Shown in pieces: positions 7,435 through 16,802 of a stretch of DNA of 64,000 bases; within the stretch, counting starts at the first letter, position 1, and each line of letters starts with the position of its first letter. This stretch comes from Fodinibacter sp963707895 (GTDB taxonomy: Bacteria; Actinomycetota; Actinomycetes; Actinomycetales; Dermatophilaceae), in assembly GCA_963707895.1 (NCBI GenBank), contig CAVPRS010000010.1:186001-250000 (forward strand), given 5' to 3'. The position numbers and the translations under genes are program-made. The notes under the pieces are model-generated. The model had not been told where the DNA came from. It worked only from the letters and a program-made list of their open reading frames with translations, and ran no database searches.

Positions 7435-9657
7435 GTGAGCAGCGAGCCCGCGGACACCCGCGAGACCCGACCCGGCGTCGCCACCCGCGAGGTGCGCGTG
7501 CTCGAGGGGCCGAACCTCTACTTCCCGCGCCCGGCCGTGAAGGTGACCCTCGCACTGCCCGGCTACCTCGACGCCCCGGTCGAGACGTTGCGGGCGCTGT
7601 CGTCCGACGCCGGCCTGCGGCGCGGCCAACCCGGAGCGCCCGGGTCCGAGCAGCGCCAGCAGGTGCTGCTCCGGCTCGTGGAGCGCGCGGCCCGGGCACT
7701 GGCCATCGAGGGAGGCACCCGCCGGCTGGGGGTGCGCACCCGGGCCGCCAGCGAGACCGACGTCGTCGTCTGCGCGTTCGTCTGGCGGCACCGCGCGCGG
7801 GCGGAGGCCCTCGGGGCCGCCATCGGGCTCGTGCTCGACGACCTGCTCGCCGGTCGCCCCTTCGCGGATGCCGTGACCGACCGCGCCGCCCTGGTCGCCG
7901 CCGCCTCGGCCCAGGGTGACGGCCCGCGGCTGGTCACGCCGCGGATCCCGGTCGCCTCGGTGACCGGGACGAACGGCAAGACGACGACCACCCGGCTGCT
8001 CGCCCACATCTGCATGACCGCCGGGCTGAGGACCGGCTGGAGCTCGACCGACGGCGTCGTCGTGCAGGGCGAGGTGATCGAGCCGGGCGACTACTCCGGC
8101 CCGGCCGGCGCCCGGGCCGTGCTCGAGGCTCCCGGCGTCGAGATCGGCATCCTCGAGACCGCCCGCGGCGGGATGCTGCTGCGCGGCATGGGGGTCACCC
8201 ACAACGACGTCTCGGTGGTCACCAACGTCTCGGCCGACCACCTGGGCATGCAGGGCATCGACACCGTCGACCAGCTCGCCGAGGTCAAGGCCATCGTCAC
8301 CCGGGTCACCCGCCCGCAGGGCTGGGTCGTGCTCAACGGCGAGGACCCACGGGTCTGGGCGATGCGGGCCGGCATCCGGGCCAGGCCGTGGGTGTTCACC
8401 GCCGACGCCAGCGCACCGGCCGTGCGCGAGGCCCTCGGGTCCGGGGGCCGGGCGATGACGGTGCTCGACGGCCACGTCACCGTGCTCAGCCCGGAGGCCG
8501 CACCCGACCGGCTGGTGCGCGTCGTCGACCTGCCGATGGCCCTGTCGGGACTCTCGCACCACAACGTGCTCAACGCCCTGGCGGGCGCGGCCGCGGCGCT
8601 GGGCCTCGGCATCGAGCGGGAGGCGGTCGTCGAGGGGCTGCGGACCTTCCTGCCCGACGACGTGCTCAACCCGGGCCGGATGAACACCTACTCCCTGCCC
8701 GTCGACGCCGGCGAGGTCACCGTGGTCGTCGACCTCGCGCACAACGAGGCCGGCCTCGAGGCCCTGCTCGACGTCGCCCGCGGGCTCGTCGCCCCCGGCG
8801 GACGGGTGCACCTGGCGCTCGGCACGGCCGGCGACCGCACCGACGACATCCTCCAGGCGCTCGGCGAGATCGCCGGGCTGCGCGCCGACCACGTCGTCGC
8901 CGCCCACAAGGCCCACTACCTGCGGGGGCGCACGACGGACGACCTCGAGGCCCAGCTGCGACTCGGGCTGGCGCACGCTGGGGTCGGCGACATCGCGTCG
9001 TACCCCACCGAGCTGTCGGGGCTGCAGGCCCTCGTCGAGGCCGCCGACGACGGTGACGTGGTGGCCGTGATGTGCCACGCCGAGCGGGCCGAGATCGTCG
9101 ACTGGCTGCACGGCCGCGGCGCGACCTCCGACGACGCCGACGCGATCCGCCGCAAGGTCGTCGTGGCCCGCGGCGAGCACGAGGCCGAGGACGAGATCAC
9201 GGCGCTCTGGGAGATCCCGGATGCCGGGGCACGCCTCCCCGTCGCCGCGCGGCTGTACGCCGCGCACCCCGGTGACGCCCGGATCGCCTACGAGCTGGCC
9301 GGGGCGCACGACAGCGCCGGCGACGAGCAGGCCGCGGTGCCGCTCTACGAGGCGGCCCTGGCCGCGGGGCTGCGCGAGCCGCACCGGCACCGTGCCCAGC
9401 TGCAGCTGGCCTCGAGCCTGCGCAACGTCGGCCGGGTCGACGAGGCGGTGGCGGTCATCGACGACCTGGCGGCACGGCATCCGGACAGCCTCGGGGTGGC
9501 GGCGTTCCGCGCCCTGGTGCACCACGACGCCGGCGGGGGCGGGCGCGCGCTGGGCGACCTGCTCACCGCGGTCGCGGCGACCAGCACCGACCCGGACGTC
9601 GTCCGCTACCGCCGGGCGCTGACGGCGTACGCCGCCGAGCTCGACGACCGAGGCTGA
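7435..9657 (+). CDS. cyanophycin-synthetase-like Mur ligase lacking ATP-grasp, fused to a TPR domain
   Basis: A 740-residue protein in three parts. Residues 1-155 resemble a reduced cyanophycin-synthetase N-domain (VLEGPNLYF start, RHRARAEALGAAIGLVLDDLL). Residues about 165-570 are a Mur ligase with VTGTNGKTTTTR (about 176-187) and, like the CphA C-terminal half at 9725, the sequences TARGGML, VVTNVSADHLGM.GIDT and NPGRMN. The ATP-grasp domain that sits between these two parts in CphA is absent. Residues about 590-740 are a TPR-type helical domain resembling small stand-alone actinobacterial TPR proteins. TAGGCT ends 6 nt before the GTG. It probably ligates an amino acid to a carboxylate; the product is unknown. 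Confidence 0.82.
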   Translation: MSSEPADTRETRPGVATREVRVLEGPNLYFPRPAVKVTLALPGYLDAPVETLRALSSDAGLRRGQPGAPGSEQRQQVLLRLVERAARALAIEGGTRRLGVRTRAASETDVVVCAFVWRHRARAEALGAAIGLVLDDLLAGRPFADAVTDRAALVAAASAQGDGPRLVTPRIPVASVTGTNGKTTTTRLLAHICMTAGLRTGWSSTDGVVVQGEVIEPGDYSGPAGARAVLEAPGVEIGILETARGGMLLRGMGVTHNDVSVVTNVSADHLGMQGIDTVDQLAEVKAIVTRVTRPQGWVVLNGEDPRVWAMRAGIRARPWVFTADASAPAVREALGSGGRAMTVLDGHVTVLSPEAAPDRLVRVVDLPMALSGLSHHNVLNALAGAAAALGLGIEREAVVEGLRTFLPDDVLNPGRMNTYSLPVDAGEVTVVVDLAHNEAGLEALLDVARGLVAPGGRVHLALGTAGDRTDDILQALGEIAGLRADHVVAAHKAHYLRGRTTDDLEAQLRLGLAHAGVGDIASYPTELSGLQALVEAADDGDVVAVMCHAERAEIVDWLHGRGATSDDADAIRRKVVVARGEHEAEDEITALWEIPDAGARLPVAARLYAAHPGDARIAYELAGAHDSAGDEQAAVPLYEAALAAGLREPHRHRAQLQLASSLRNVGRVDEAVAVIDDLAARHPDSLGVAAFRALVHHDAGGGGRALGDLLTAVAATSTDPDVVRYRRALTAYAAELDDRG

Positions 9658-9670
9658 CGACACGCAGCAC

Positions 9671-9708
9671 TTCGGACGGCACGCGGATATTGCTGCGTGA
9701 CGTCCGAA
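9671..9708. terminator. bidirectional terminator hairpin between convergent genes
   Basis: The arms TTCGGACG and CGTCCGAA pair over 8 bp. After one mismatch a further CACGCGG/CTGCGTG stem of 7 bp (one G-U) closes on the loop ATATTG. It lies between the Mur-ligase gene ending at 9657 and cphA ending at 9725. No T-tract follows, which is usual for high-GC actinobacteria. Confidence 0.65.
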
Positions 9709-9724
9709 CGTCCGGCTCGGCCGG

Positions 9725-12574
9725 TCAGCCGGCCGAGGGCTCGATCGGCTCGAGGTCGCGGGCGGCGGTGTCACCGGCCTCGCGCGCCTCCTCCTGGAGG
9801 GTCCCGGGGTCGAGGTCGGGGTCGCCCACCGAGTCGCGGGTGTGCGTGCCGGGCTGGGCCTGCTTGGTCATCGACTCCAGCTCCGACATCACCGCCGCGT
9901 GCTGGTCGACGCTGAGCACGACGATGTCGCCGGGGTTGGCCCGTGCCATGACGTGGCGCACCGCCTCGGTCTCGTCGAGCACGATCTCGACCTGCCGGCA
10001 GCGCACGCCGGGCTCGCCGATCCGGCTGCGCACGCCGTCGGCCACCTGCTCGGCGGTGAAGCCGAGCTCACGCCCGCGCAGCCGCTGGTCCTCGCGCACG
10101 ACGACCACGTCGAAGTGCTCGGCGGCGACCGAACCCAGCTCGCGCATGTCGCTCTCGCGCCGGTCGCCGGCGGTCGCGATCATGCCGATCCGCGAGATCT
10201 TCCCGAGGTCGGTCTGTCCGGCCTTCATCGCCGCGTAGCGCTCGAGGAACTCGCCCAGCACGCGCATCCCGGGCGCGTTGTGGCAGTAGTCGACGATGAC
10301 GTCGACGTTGTGCACGTTGATCTGGTTCATCCGGCCGGGGGAGAGGTAGTACGACGTCGTGAACGTGCGCAGGCCCTGGCGGATCTCGTGCAGGCCGGCC
10401 CCACTGGCGAACGCCGCACCGGCCGCCGCCATCGCGTTGGCGACGTTGAACAGCGCGGTGCCGCCGAAGGTCGAGGGCAGCAGGTGGGTCCAGGCGAGCT
10501 GCATCGAGCGACGCCCGTGCCGGATGACGATCATGTCGCCGCGCTCGGTGCGGTCGAGCACGACCGCGCGACCACCGTTGCGGCAGTGGTTGTCGATGAA
10601 GTCGCGCACCCGGCTGCCCGGCTCCTCGAGGCTGAACCAGACCACCGACCCCGAGCAGCGCCGCCGCATCCGGCGTACGAGGGCGTCGTCGGCGTTGAGC
10701 ACGGCGAAGCCGTCGCGCGGCACCGCCTCGACGACCACGGCCTTGACGTCGGCGAGCTGCTCGAGGGTGTCGATGCCGCGCATCCCGAGGTGGTCGGGTG
10801 CGACGTTGGTGACCACGGCCACGTCGTTGCGGTCGTAGCCCAGGCCCTCGCGCAGGATGCCGCCGCGGGCCACCTCCATCACGGCGAAGTCGACCCGCGG
10901 GTTCTGCAGCACCATCCGGGCCGAGCGCGGCCCGGAGGCGTCGGCCTTCACCACGAGCCGCTCGTCGATGACGATGCCGTCGGTCGAGGTCATGCCGACC
11001 TGGCGGCCGACACCCTTCATGATGTGCGCGATCATCCGGGACGTCGTCGTCTTGCCGTTGGTGCCGGTGACGGCGACGATCGGCACCCGCGAGGGGGCAC
11101 CCGGGGGGAAGAGCAGGTCGACGACCGGCTTGGCGATGTACTGCGGCTCGCCGACGGTCGGGTGCGTGTGCATCCGGAACCCGGGAGCCGCGTTGACCTC
11201 GCAGATCGCGCCACCCGTCTCGCGCACCGGCGCGGCGATGTCGGGGCAGATGAAGTCGATGCCGGCCACGTCGAGCCCGATCAGCCGGGCCGCCTCCTCG
11301 GCGATCTCCACGTTGTCCGGGTGCGCGTCGAAGGTGCGGTCGATCGAGATGCCACCGGTCGACATGTTGCCGGTGAGGGCCAGCTTGACCATCAGGTCGG
11401 CCGGCGGCACGTCGTCGAGGGTGAAGCCCTGCTCCTGGAGCAGCTCCAGCGCCGGGGCGTCGACCTTGATCTTGGTGAGCACCTTCTCGTGGCCCACACC
11501 GCGTCGGGGGTCGGAGTTGGTGATGTCGACGAGCTGGCCGACGGTGTGGGTGCCGTCGCCCGTCACGTGGGCCGGCACCCGCTCGGCGATGGCCTGCATC
11601 CGGCCACCGACGATGAGGCAGCGGTAGTCGCGGCCGGTCACCATCGACTCGACGACGACGTAGCCGCGTCGGGACTGGTCCTCGGCCACGGTGAAGGCGT
11701 CGTGCACCTCTCCGTCGCTCTGCAGGTCGAGGCAGACGCCGCGGCCGTGGTTGCCGTCGAGCGGCTTGACGACGACGGGGAACCCGATCCGCCGGGCGGC
11801 GGCAACCGCACCGTCGGCCGTGCGCACGGTCTCCTGCTTGGGAACGGGCAGGCCCGCCGAGGCGAGGAGGCGGGTCGTGAGGTCCTTGTCGCCCGCGATG
11901 TCGACGGCGAGCGCCCCGGTCTTCGACGTCATCGTCGCGCGGATCCGTTGCTGGTGCACGCCCTGCCCGAGCTGCACGAGGCTGCCGCTGCTCAGCCGGA
12001 TGTAGGGGATGTCGCGGCTGACCGCCTCCTCGAGGATCGCCCCGGTCGACGGCCCGAACGCCGTGCGCTCGGCCCGGGTGAGGAACCGCTCGAGCTCGTC
12101 GGCGAAGTCGAAGCCCTCCTCCTCCTGCACCAGGTGGTTGACGAGGCGCACCGCGAGCCGGCCGGCGGCGAGGCCGACGTCCTCGTTGGCGTAGCCGTAG
12201 ATGACGTTGTAGACCCCGGGGCTGCCCTTGACCCCGCGCGTCTTGCCGCGGCGCTGGTCGTGACCGGCCTCCTGCTGCAGCTGCAGGGCCAGGTGCTCGG
12301 ACACGTGGCCGAGCCAGGTGCCCTCGCGCATCCGCTCGACGAAACCGCCCTTCACACCCTTGGAGCAGGTGTGGTTCTCCAGCCCCGGCAGCAGCTCGAG
12401 CAGCCGGTCGGTGAAGCCGGGCAGGGTGTCGGTGGGGTAGCCCTCGAGCACGCCGAGGTCCACGACGAGGTGGATCGACGGGTCGTACGACCAGATGTTG
12501 CCGCCCCGGTAGACCCGTGACTCGACGATGCGCAGGTCGGGGGCGGCGGGTCCGGTCGGGGTGGGACGGTCCAT
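9725..12574 (-). CDS. cphA: cyanophycin synthetase CphA
   Basis: A 949-residue enzyme that polymerises aspartate and arginine into multi-L-arginyl-poly-L-aspartate. An N-domain (about 1-200, GFVERMREGTWLGHVSEHLALQLQ) is followed by an ATP-grasp domain (about 200-480, VVVKPLDGNHGRGVCLD) that should add aspartate. A Mur-ligase domain (from about 495, VTGTNGKTTTSR near residue 500) should add arginine. The length slightly exceeds the usual 870-900 because of an acidic C-terminal tail. GAGGAG lies about 9 nt before the ATG. The cyanophycinase gene is 53 bp upstream in the same direction, so synthesis and breakdown are probably co-controlled. Confidence 0.93.
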   Translation of the reverse strand: MDRPTPTGPAAPDLRIVESRVYRGGNIWSYDPSIHLVVDLGVLEGYPTDTLPGFTDRLLELLPGLENHTCSKGVKGGFVERMREGTWLGHVSEHLALQLQQEAGHDQRRGKTRGVKGSPGVYNVIYGYANEDVGLAAGRLAVRLVNHLVQEEEGFDFADELERFLTRAERTAFGPSTGAILEEAVSRDIPYIRLSSGSLVQLGQGVHQQRIRATMTSKTGALAVDIAGDKDLTTRLLASAGLPVPKQETVRTADGAVAAARRIGFPVVVKPLDGNHGRGVCLDLQSDGEVHDAFTVAEDQSRRGYVVVESMVTGRDYRCLIVGGRMQAIAERVPAHVTGDGTHTVGQLVDITNSDPRRGVGHEKVLTKIKVDAPALELLQEQGFTLDDVPPADLMVKLALTGNMSTGGISIDRTFDAHPDNVEIAEEAARLIGLDVAGIDFICPDIAAPVRETGGAICEVNAAPGFRMHTHPTVGEPQYIAKPVVDLLFPPGAPSRVPIVAVTGTNGKTTTSRMIAHIMKGVGRQVGMTSTDGIVIDERLVVKADASGPRSARMVLQNPRVDFAVMEVARGGILREGLGYDRNDVAVVTNVAPDHLGMRGIDTLEQLADVKAVVVEAVPRDGFAVLNADDALVRRMRRRCSGSVVWFSLEEPGSRVRDFIDNHCRNGGRAVVLDRTERGDMIVIRHGRRSMQLAWTHLLPSTFGGTALFNVANAMAAAGAAFASGAGLHEIRQGLRTFTTSYYLSPGRMNQINVHNVDVIVDYCHNAPGMRVLGEFLERYAAMKAGQTDLGKISRIGMIATAGDRRESDMRELGSVAAEHFDVVVVREDQRLRGRELGFTAEQVADGVRSRIGEPGVRCRQVEIVLDETEAVRHVMARANPGDIVVLSVDQHAAVMSELESMTKQAQPGTHTRDSVGDPDLDPGTLQEEAREAGDTAARDLEPIEPSAG

Positions 12575-12627
12575 CGGCGCTTCTCCTCGGGTGGGGTGGG
12601 CGGGGTGCTGGGACGGGCGCGGGACGG

Positions 12628-13485
12628 TCAGGCCTTGGCGGCGGCCACCGACACCAGCAGGTCGGGGTGCTGCTCGACGAAGCCGGTGAGGCGTCGTGCC
12701 ACGAGGTCGAAGGTCGACCCGGCGGGCAGGGTGTGCACGGTGGCGCCCGAGACGAGCATCGGTGCACCGGCGCGGGCGTCGGCCGCGTCGGTGACGGCGG
12801 TCGTGCAGTCGACGACGAAGACGGCGCCGCTGCCGCGCACCGTGAACTCACGGCGGTCGGTGACGACGATGGCGGTGTCCTCGTCGATCCCGATGCCGAG
12901 GAGGTGCGGCGAGGGAGCGATCACGGACATCAGCCGACCGTAGCGTGAACGCTGGTCGAAGTGCTGGTCGACGACCACCCCGCGGACCAGGCCGAGCCCG
13001 GCGGAGATCTGGCTGGCGCGCTGGCGTGGCGTCACGCCCTCCTCGCCCATCGAGATCATGAAGTCGCTCATGATCGAGGCGCCGGCCGAGGTGCCGCCGA
13101 TCACGGTGCCGCGCTCGTGGGCCCGGTGCAGGGCGTCGCCGAGCGGGGTGCCGGGCAGCATCTGGGAGAGCCGCAGCTGGCTGCCGCCGCTCATGAACAC
13201 CCCGGTGGCGCCGTCGACGAGGGCCACGAGGGCGGGGTCGTGTGCCTCGGCCCGGGTCGCCGGGTTGACGACGTCGACCCCGGGGGCCCCGAGCCGGGTG
13301 AACACCTCGGTGTAGGAGGCGGTCACCTCGTCCTGGAACGACGAGGCGGTGGGCACCACCACGAGCCGGGCGCGGCGCCCGCCCGCGAGCTTGACGAACT
13401 GCCGCAGCAGCGAGGCCTTGCCGACCCGGTCCTCCGCCCCACCGATGATGAACAGCGTGGGGGTGGTCGAGGGGTATCGCGGCAC
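12628..13485 (-). CDS. cphB: cyanophycinase
   Basis: A 285-residue serine exopeptidase of the S51 family that releases beta-Asp-Arg dipeptides from cyanophycin. It opens with LFIIGGAEDR and carries the nucleophile motif GTSAGA with S133, then the DQHFDQRSRYGRL segment that marks cyanophycinases. On the minus strand TAGGCT ends 6 nt before the GTG start, so it is probably the leaderless first gene of a cyanophycinase-cyanophycin synthetase operon. No secretion signal is visible, so it should act on intracellular granules. Confidence 0.92.
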   Translation of the reverse strand: MPRYPSTTPTLFIIGGAEDRVGKASLLRQFVKLAGGRRARLVVVPTASSFQDEVTASYTEVFTRLGAPGVDVVNPATRAEAHDPALVALVDGATGVFMSGGSQLRLSQMLPGTPLGDALHRAHERGTVIGGTSAGASIMSDFMISMGEEGVTPRQRASQISAGLGLVRGVVVDQHFDQRSRYGRLMSVIAPSPHLLGIGIDEDTAIVVTDRREFTVRGSGAVFVVDCTTAVTDAADARAGAPMLVSGATVHTLPAGSTFDLVARRLTGFVEQHPDLLVSVAAAKA

Positions 13486-13489
13486 CGGG

Positions 13490-14761
13490 TCAGCCTAGTG
13501 GCGCGGTGTCGTCGTCGTCGGCGTCCTCGATCTCCTCGCGCGAGATACCGAGCAGGAACAGCACGGCGTCCAGGTAGGGGACGTTCAGCGAGGTGTCGGC
13601 CTGGTTGCGCACCATCGGCTTCGCGTTGAACGCCACCCCGAGCCCCGCGGCGGCGAGCATGTCGAGGTCGTTGGCTCCGTCGCCGATCGCGACGGTGCGT
13701 GCCAGGGGCAGTCCCTCGAGCGCGGCGAACTCGCGCAGCGCGGCGGCCTTCCCGGCGCGGTCGACGACCTCGCCCACGACCCGGCCGGTGAGCAGGCCGT
13801 CGGCGACCTCGAGCCGGTTGGCCCGTACGTGGTCGATGCCGAGCTCGAGCGCGATCGGCTCGACGACCTCGACGAAGCCGCCCGACACGACCGCCACGGT
13901 GAAGCCGAGGCGCTTGAGGGTGCGCACCAGGGTGCGGGCGCCCGGGGTGAGGCGCACGGCATCGCGCACCTCGTCGAGCACCGACGCGGGCAGGCCGGCC
14001 AGCGTGGCGACCCGGGCGTGCAGGCTCTGGGCGAAGTCGAGCTCGCCGCGCATGGCGGCCTCGGTGACTGCGGCGACCTCGGCGGCCCGGCCGGCGTGCT
14101 CGGCGAGCAGCTCGATGACCTCGTCCTGGATCAGCGTGGAGTCGACGTCCATCACGACGAGGCGACCGCCGCGGCGGGCCAGGCCGGCCGGGGCCACGGC
14201 GATGTCGGCACCGACCTGGTGGGCCACCATGGCGAGGTCCTGCCGCAGGTCCCCGACGTCGGCGCCCGACACGTCGAGCTCGACGGTGGTCACGGGGTAG
14301 CGCGAGAGCCGCCGGATGCGGTCGATGTTGGCGCCGTGGTCGGCGATCGCGGCGGCGACGGCCGCCACGTGGTGGGTCTCGAGCGGGGCGCCCATCAGCA
14401 CGACCGCGGCCCGGCCGGTGCGGCGAGGAGCGTTGTCACCGTGGCCGACCTCGAGGTCGACCCGCATCCCGAGGGTCGAGCCGGCGCGGGTCAGCCGGTC
14501 GACGAGCACGTTCTCGTCACGCCCGGGGGACAGCAGCACCGACAGGGCGAGGTGTCCGCGCACGACGACCTGCTCGAGGTCGAGCACCTCGGCCCCGACC
14601 GACGACGCCGCCTCGAACAGCGCCTTGGTCACGCCGGGCCGGTCGGGCCCGTTGAGCGTGACGAGCAGGGTGCGTGCGCGGGGGTCGGGCAGGGGAGCCG
14701 GGGAGGCTCGATCGGGGCGGGGGGCACCGGTGCAGGCTAACCGGAGCGGGCGTCCCGCCAC
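13490..14761 (-). CDS. serB: phosphoserine phosphatase SerB with N-terminal ACT domain (start uncertain)
   Basis: HAD-superfamily enzyme for the last step of serine synthesis. An ACT regulatory segment (LLVTLNGPDRPGVTKALFEAA) is followed by a second ACT-like stretch, then the catalytic core: DVDST (nucleophile aspartates), SGGF, and IGDGANDLDM. The in-frame start given is a GTG at 14761 that overlaps the upstream gene by 25 bp. However, the best leaderless signal (TAGCCT, 6 nt, GTG at 14727) is out of frame by one base and followed by a run of six C. Adding one C there would give MPPRPDRASPAPLPD and join the ACT domain cleanly. A homopolymer indel is therefore likely. Confidence 0.85.
   Translation of the reverse strand: MAGRPLRLACTGAPRPDRASPAPLPDPRARTLLVTLNGPDRPGVTKALFEAASSVGAEVLDLEQVVVRGHLALSVLLSPGRDENVLVDRLTRAGSTLGMRVDLEVGHGDNAPRRTGRAAVVLMGAPLETHHVAAVAAAIADHGANIDRIRRLSRYPVTTVELDVSGADVGDLRQDLAMVAHQVGADIAVAPAGLARRGGRLVVMDVDSTLIQDEVIELLAEHAGRAAEVAAVTEAAMRGELDFAQSLHARVATLAGLPASVLDEVRDAVRLTPGARTLVRTLKRLGFTVAVVSGGFVEVVEPIALELGIDHVRANRLEVADGLLTGRVVGEVVDRAGKAAALREFAALEGLPLARTVAIGDGANDLDMLAAAGLGVAFNAKPMVRNQADTSLNVPYLDAVLFLLGISREEIEDADDDDTAPLG
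14725..14739 (-). promoter_or_regulatory. serB: probable serB leaderless promoter (-10) and intended start codon
   Basis: On the minus strand TAGCCT (14739-14734) is followed by GCACCG and a GTG at 14727-14725. The first three bases of the hexamer are the TAG stop of the upstream LLM gene. The GTG is one base out of phase with the ACT domain. Confidence 0.5.
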
Positions 14762-15552
14762 GCGACGAGGTCGCGGACCGGACCGAGGTCGTAGCCGGGC
14801 CCGCTCAGGCCCACCGTGAACAGCCGCGTCCCGACGTCGTACAGCGCCTGGGCGCCGGCCGCGTAGTCGCGGACGTCCTCGGGGAGCCGGCCCGGCGTGG
14901 GGGACACCCCGGCAGAGCGCTCGATCTCGTCGGGGTCGCGGCCCACCCGACGGCACCACTCGTCGAGCACCTCGTGCTTGTGGGCGATCGCCTCGGCCCG
15001 GCCGAAGCCGTGCCAGATGTCGGCCTGCTCGGCGACGATGCGCAGCGTCTTGCGTTCGCCGCCACCGCCGATGAGCACCGGGATGTCGCGGGTCGGCGGC
15101 GGGTTGAGCCTGGCCCAGCGCTCCTTGATGAGCGGCAGGTCGCGGTCGAGGGCGTCGAGCCGGCCTCCGGGCGTGCCGAACTCGTAGCCGTACTCGTCGT
15201 AGTCGCGCTCGAACCAGCCCGAGCCGATGCCGAGGATGAGCCGGCCGTCGCTGATGTGGTCGACCGTGCGGGCCATGTCGGCCAGGAGGTTGGGGTTGCG
15301 GTAGCTGTTGCAGGTGACCAGGGCGCCGAGCTCGACCCGGGTCGTCGCCTCGGCCCACGCGGCGAGCACCGTCCAGCACTCGAAGTGGGCACCGTCCTTG
15401 TCCCCGTAGAGCGGGTAGAAGTGGTCCCAGGTGAACACGACGTCGACGCCGAGCTCCTCCGCGTCGGCACAGGCCTGCCGCAGCTCGGCGTAGGTGGCGT
15501 GCTGGGGCTGGAGCTGCACCCCGATGCGCACCGGGCGGTCGGCACCCGTCAC
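14737..15552 (-). CDS. LLM-class F420-dependent oxidoreductase
   Basis: A 271-residue luciferase-like TIM-barrel protein expected to use reduced or oxidised coenzyme F420. Family marks include FTWDHFYPLYG, ELGALVTCNSYRNPNLLADMARTVDHIS, RLILGIGSGWFERDYDEYG and the phosphate-binding IPVLIGGGGERKTLR. The GTG start overlaps the glgC stop (GTGA), so translation is coupled to glgC. The pairing with glycogen synthesis has no obvious chemical logic. The substrate is unknown. It is close in layout to the LLM gene at 51418. Confidence 0.87.
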   Translation of the reverse strand: MTGADRPVRIGVQLQPQHATYAELRQACADAEELGVDVVFTWDHFYPLYGDKDGAHFECWTVLAAWAEATTRVELGALVTCNSYRNPNLLADMARTVDHISDGRLILGIGSGWFERDYDEYGYEFGTPGGRLDALDRDLPLIKERWARLNPPPTRDIPVLIGGGGERKTLRIVAEQADIWHGFGRAEAIAHKHEVLDEWCRRVGRDPDEIERSAGVSPTPGRLPEDVRDYAAGAQALYDVGTRLFTVGLSGPGYDLGPVRDLVAWRDARSG

Positions 15553-16802
15553 GGAGTGACGACCTGGCCCTTGCCCACGACGGTGATGCCCGACTCGGTG
15601 ACCGAGAAGCCGCGCGCCTCGTCGTGCTCCTTGTCGAACCCGATGGACGTCGCGTCGGGGATGGTCACGTTCTTGTCGATGATCGCGCGCTGGATGCGGC
15701 AGTTCCGCCCGATCTGCACGCCATCGAGGATGACGCTGTTGTCGACCTCGGTGTAGCTGTGCACGTGCACGTCGGGGGAGACGACCGAACCGTTGATCCG
15801 CGCGCCGGAGATGACGACGCCGGGAGAGACGGCGGAGTTGAGCGCCTCGCCGAACCGTCCGTGGTGGCCGTGCACGAACTTGGCCGGCGGGTAGGGCCCG
15901 TAGCTGGTGTAGATCGGCCAGTCGTAGTTGTACAGGTTGAAGATCGGGTGGATCGAGACCAGGTCCATGTGCGCGTCGAAGTAGGAGTCCATCGTCCCCA
16001 CGTCGCGCCAGTAGCCCATGTCGCGCTCGGTGCCGCCGGGGATCACGTTGTTCTTGAAGTCGTAGGCGTAGGCGGCGCCCTGGTCGACCAGGGCCGGCAC
16101 GATGTCGCCGCCCATGTCGTGCTTGGAGCCGTCGAGCGTCGCGTCCGCGTGCACGGCATCCATGAGCACGTCGGCGTCGAAGACGTAGTTGCCCATGCTC
16201 GCGAGGATCTCGTCGGGGGAGTCGGGCAGGCCGTCGGGGTCGGCCGGCTTCTCGAGGAAGGCGCGGATCTTCGAGGGGTCGTCGGGCTGGACGTCGATGA
16301 CGCCGAACTCGGTCGACATCGCGATCGGCTGCCGGATGGCGGCCACGGTCACCCCCGCGCCGGACTCGATGTGCTGCTCGACCATCTGCGAGAAGTCCAT
16401 CCGGTAGACGTGGTCGGCTCCGACGACGACGACGATGTCGGGCTTCTCGTCGGTGATCGTGTTGAAGCTCTGGAAGATCGCGTCGGCGCTGCCCTGGTAC
16501 CAGGACTTGTCGATGCGCTGCTGGGCCGGGATGGGCGCGACGTAGTTGCCGAGCATCGTCGACATCCGCCAGGTGCGCGTCACGTGCCGGTCGAGGCTGT
16601 GCGACTTGTACTGGGTCAGCACGACGATCTTGAGGTAGCCGGAGTTCACGACGTTGGACAGCGCGAAGTCGATGAGCCGGTAGATGCCTCCGAACGGGAC
16701 CGCCGGCTTGGCGCGGTCCGCCGTGAGCGGCATCAGCCGCTTCCCCTCCCCGCCCGCGAGCACGATGACCAGGACCTTGGGACCTCCGCTGCGGTACGCC
16801 AT
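15549..16802 (-). CDS. glgC: glucose-1-phosphate adenylyltransferase GlgC
   Basis: A 417-residue nucleotidyltransferase making ADP-glucose for glycogen and related alpha-glucans. The signature VLAGGEGKRLMPLTADRAKPAVPFGG is at the N-terminus, followed by YKSHSLDRH, VVVGADHVYRMD and a C-terminal left-handed beta-helix (SGARINGSVVSPDVHVHSY). It is divergent from glgA across 63 bp. TAGCGT ends 6 nt before the ATG, so the transcript should be leaderless. A 20-bp palindrome covers the -10 region and start codon, a possible operator. Confidence 0.95.
   Translation of the reverse strand: MAYRSGGPKVLVIVLAGGEGKRLMPLTADRAKPAVPFGGIYRLIDFALSNVVNSGYLKIVVLTQYKSHSLDRHVTRTWRMSTMLGNYVAPIPAQQRIDKSWYQGSADAIFQSFNTITDEKPDIVVVVGADHVYRMDFSQMVEQHIESGAGVTVAAIRQPIAMSTEFGVIDVQPDDPSKIRAFLEKPADPDGLPDSPDEILASMGNYVFDADVLMDAVHADATLDGSKHDMGGDIVPALVDQGAAYAYDFKNNVIPGGTERDMGYWRDVGTMDSYFDAHMDLVSIHPIFNLYNYDWPIYTSYGPYPPAKFVHGHHGRFGEALNSAVSPGVVISGARINGSVVSPDVHVHSYTEVDNSVILDGVQIGRNCRIQRAIIDKNVTIPDATSIGFDKEHDEARGFSVTESGITVVGKGQVVTP

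Noticed and set aside
9661..9708. Pseudoknot between two interleaved stems
   Set aside because: CACGCAGCA (9661-9669) can also pair with 9691-9699, but one-base connectors could not span the stems. The continuous hairpin 9671-9708 is far more stable.
12517..12948. Plus-strand gene overlapping cphA and cphB ends
   Set aside because: It is antisense to two well-supported genes and shows only composition-driven Gly/Arg sequence.
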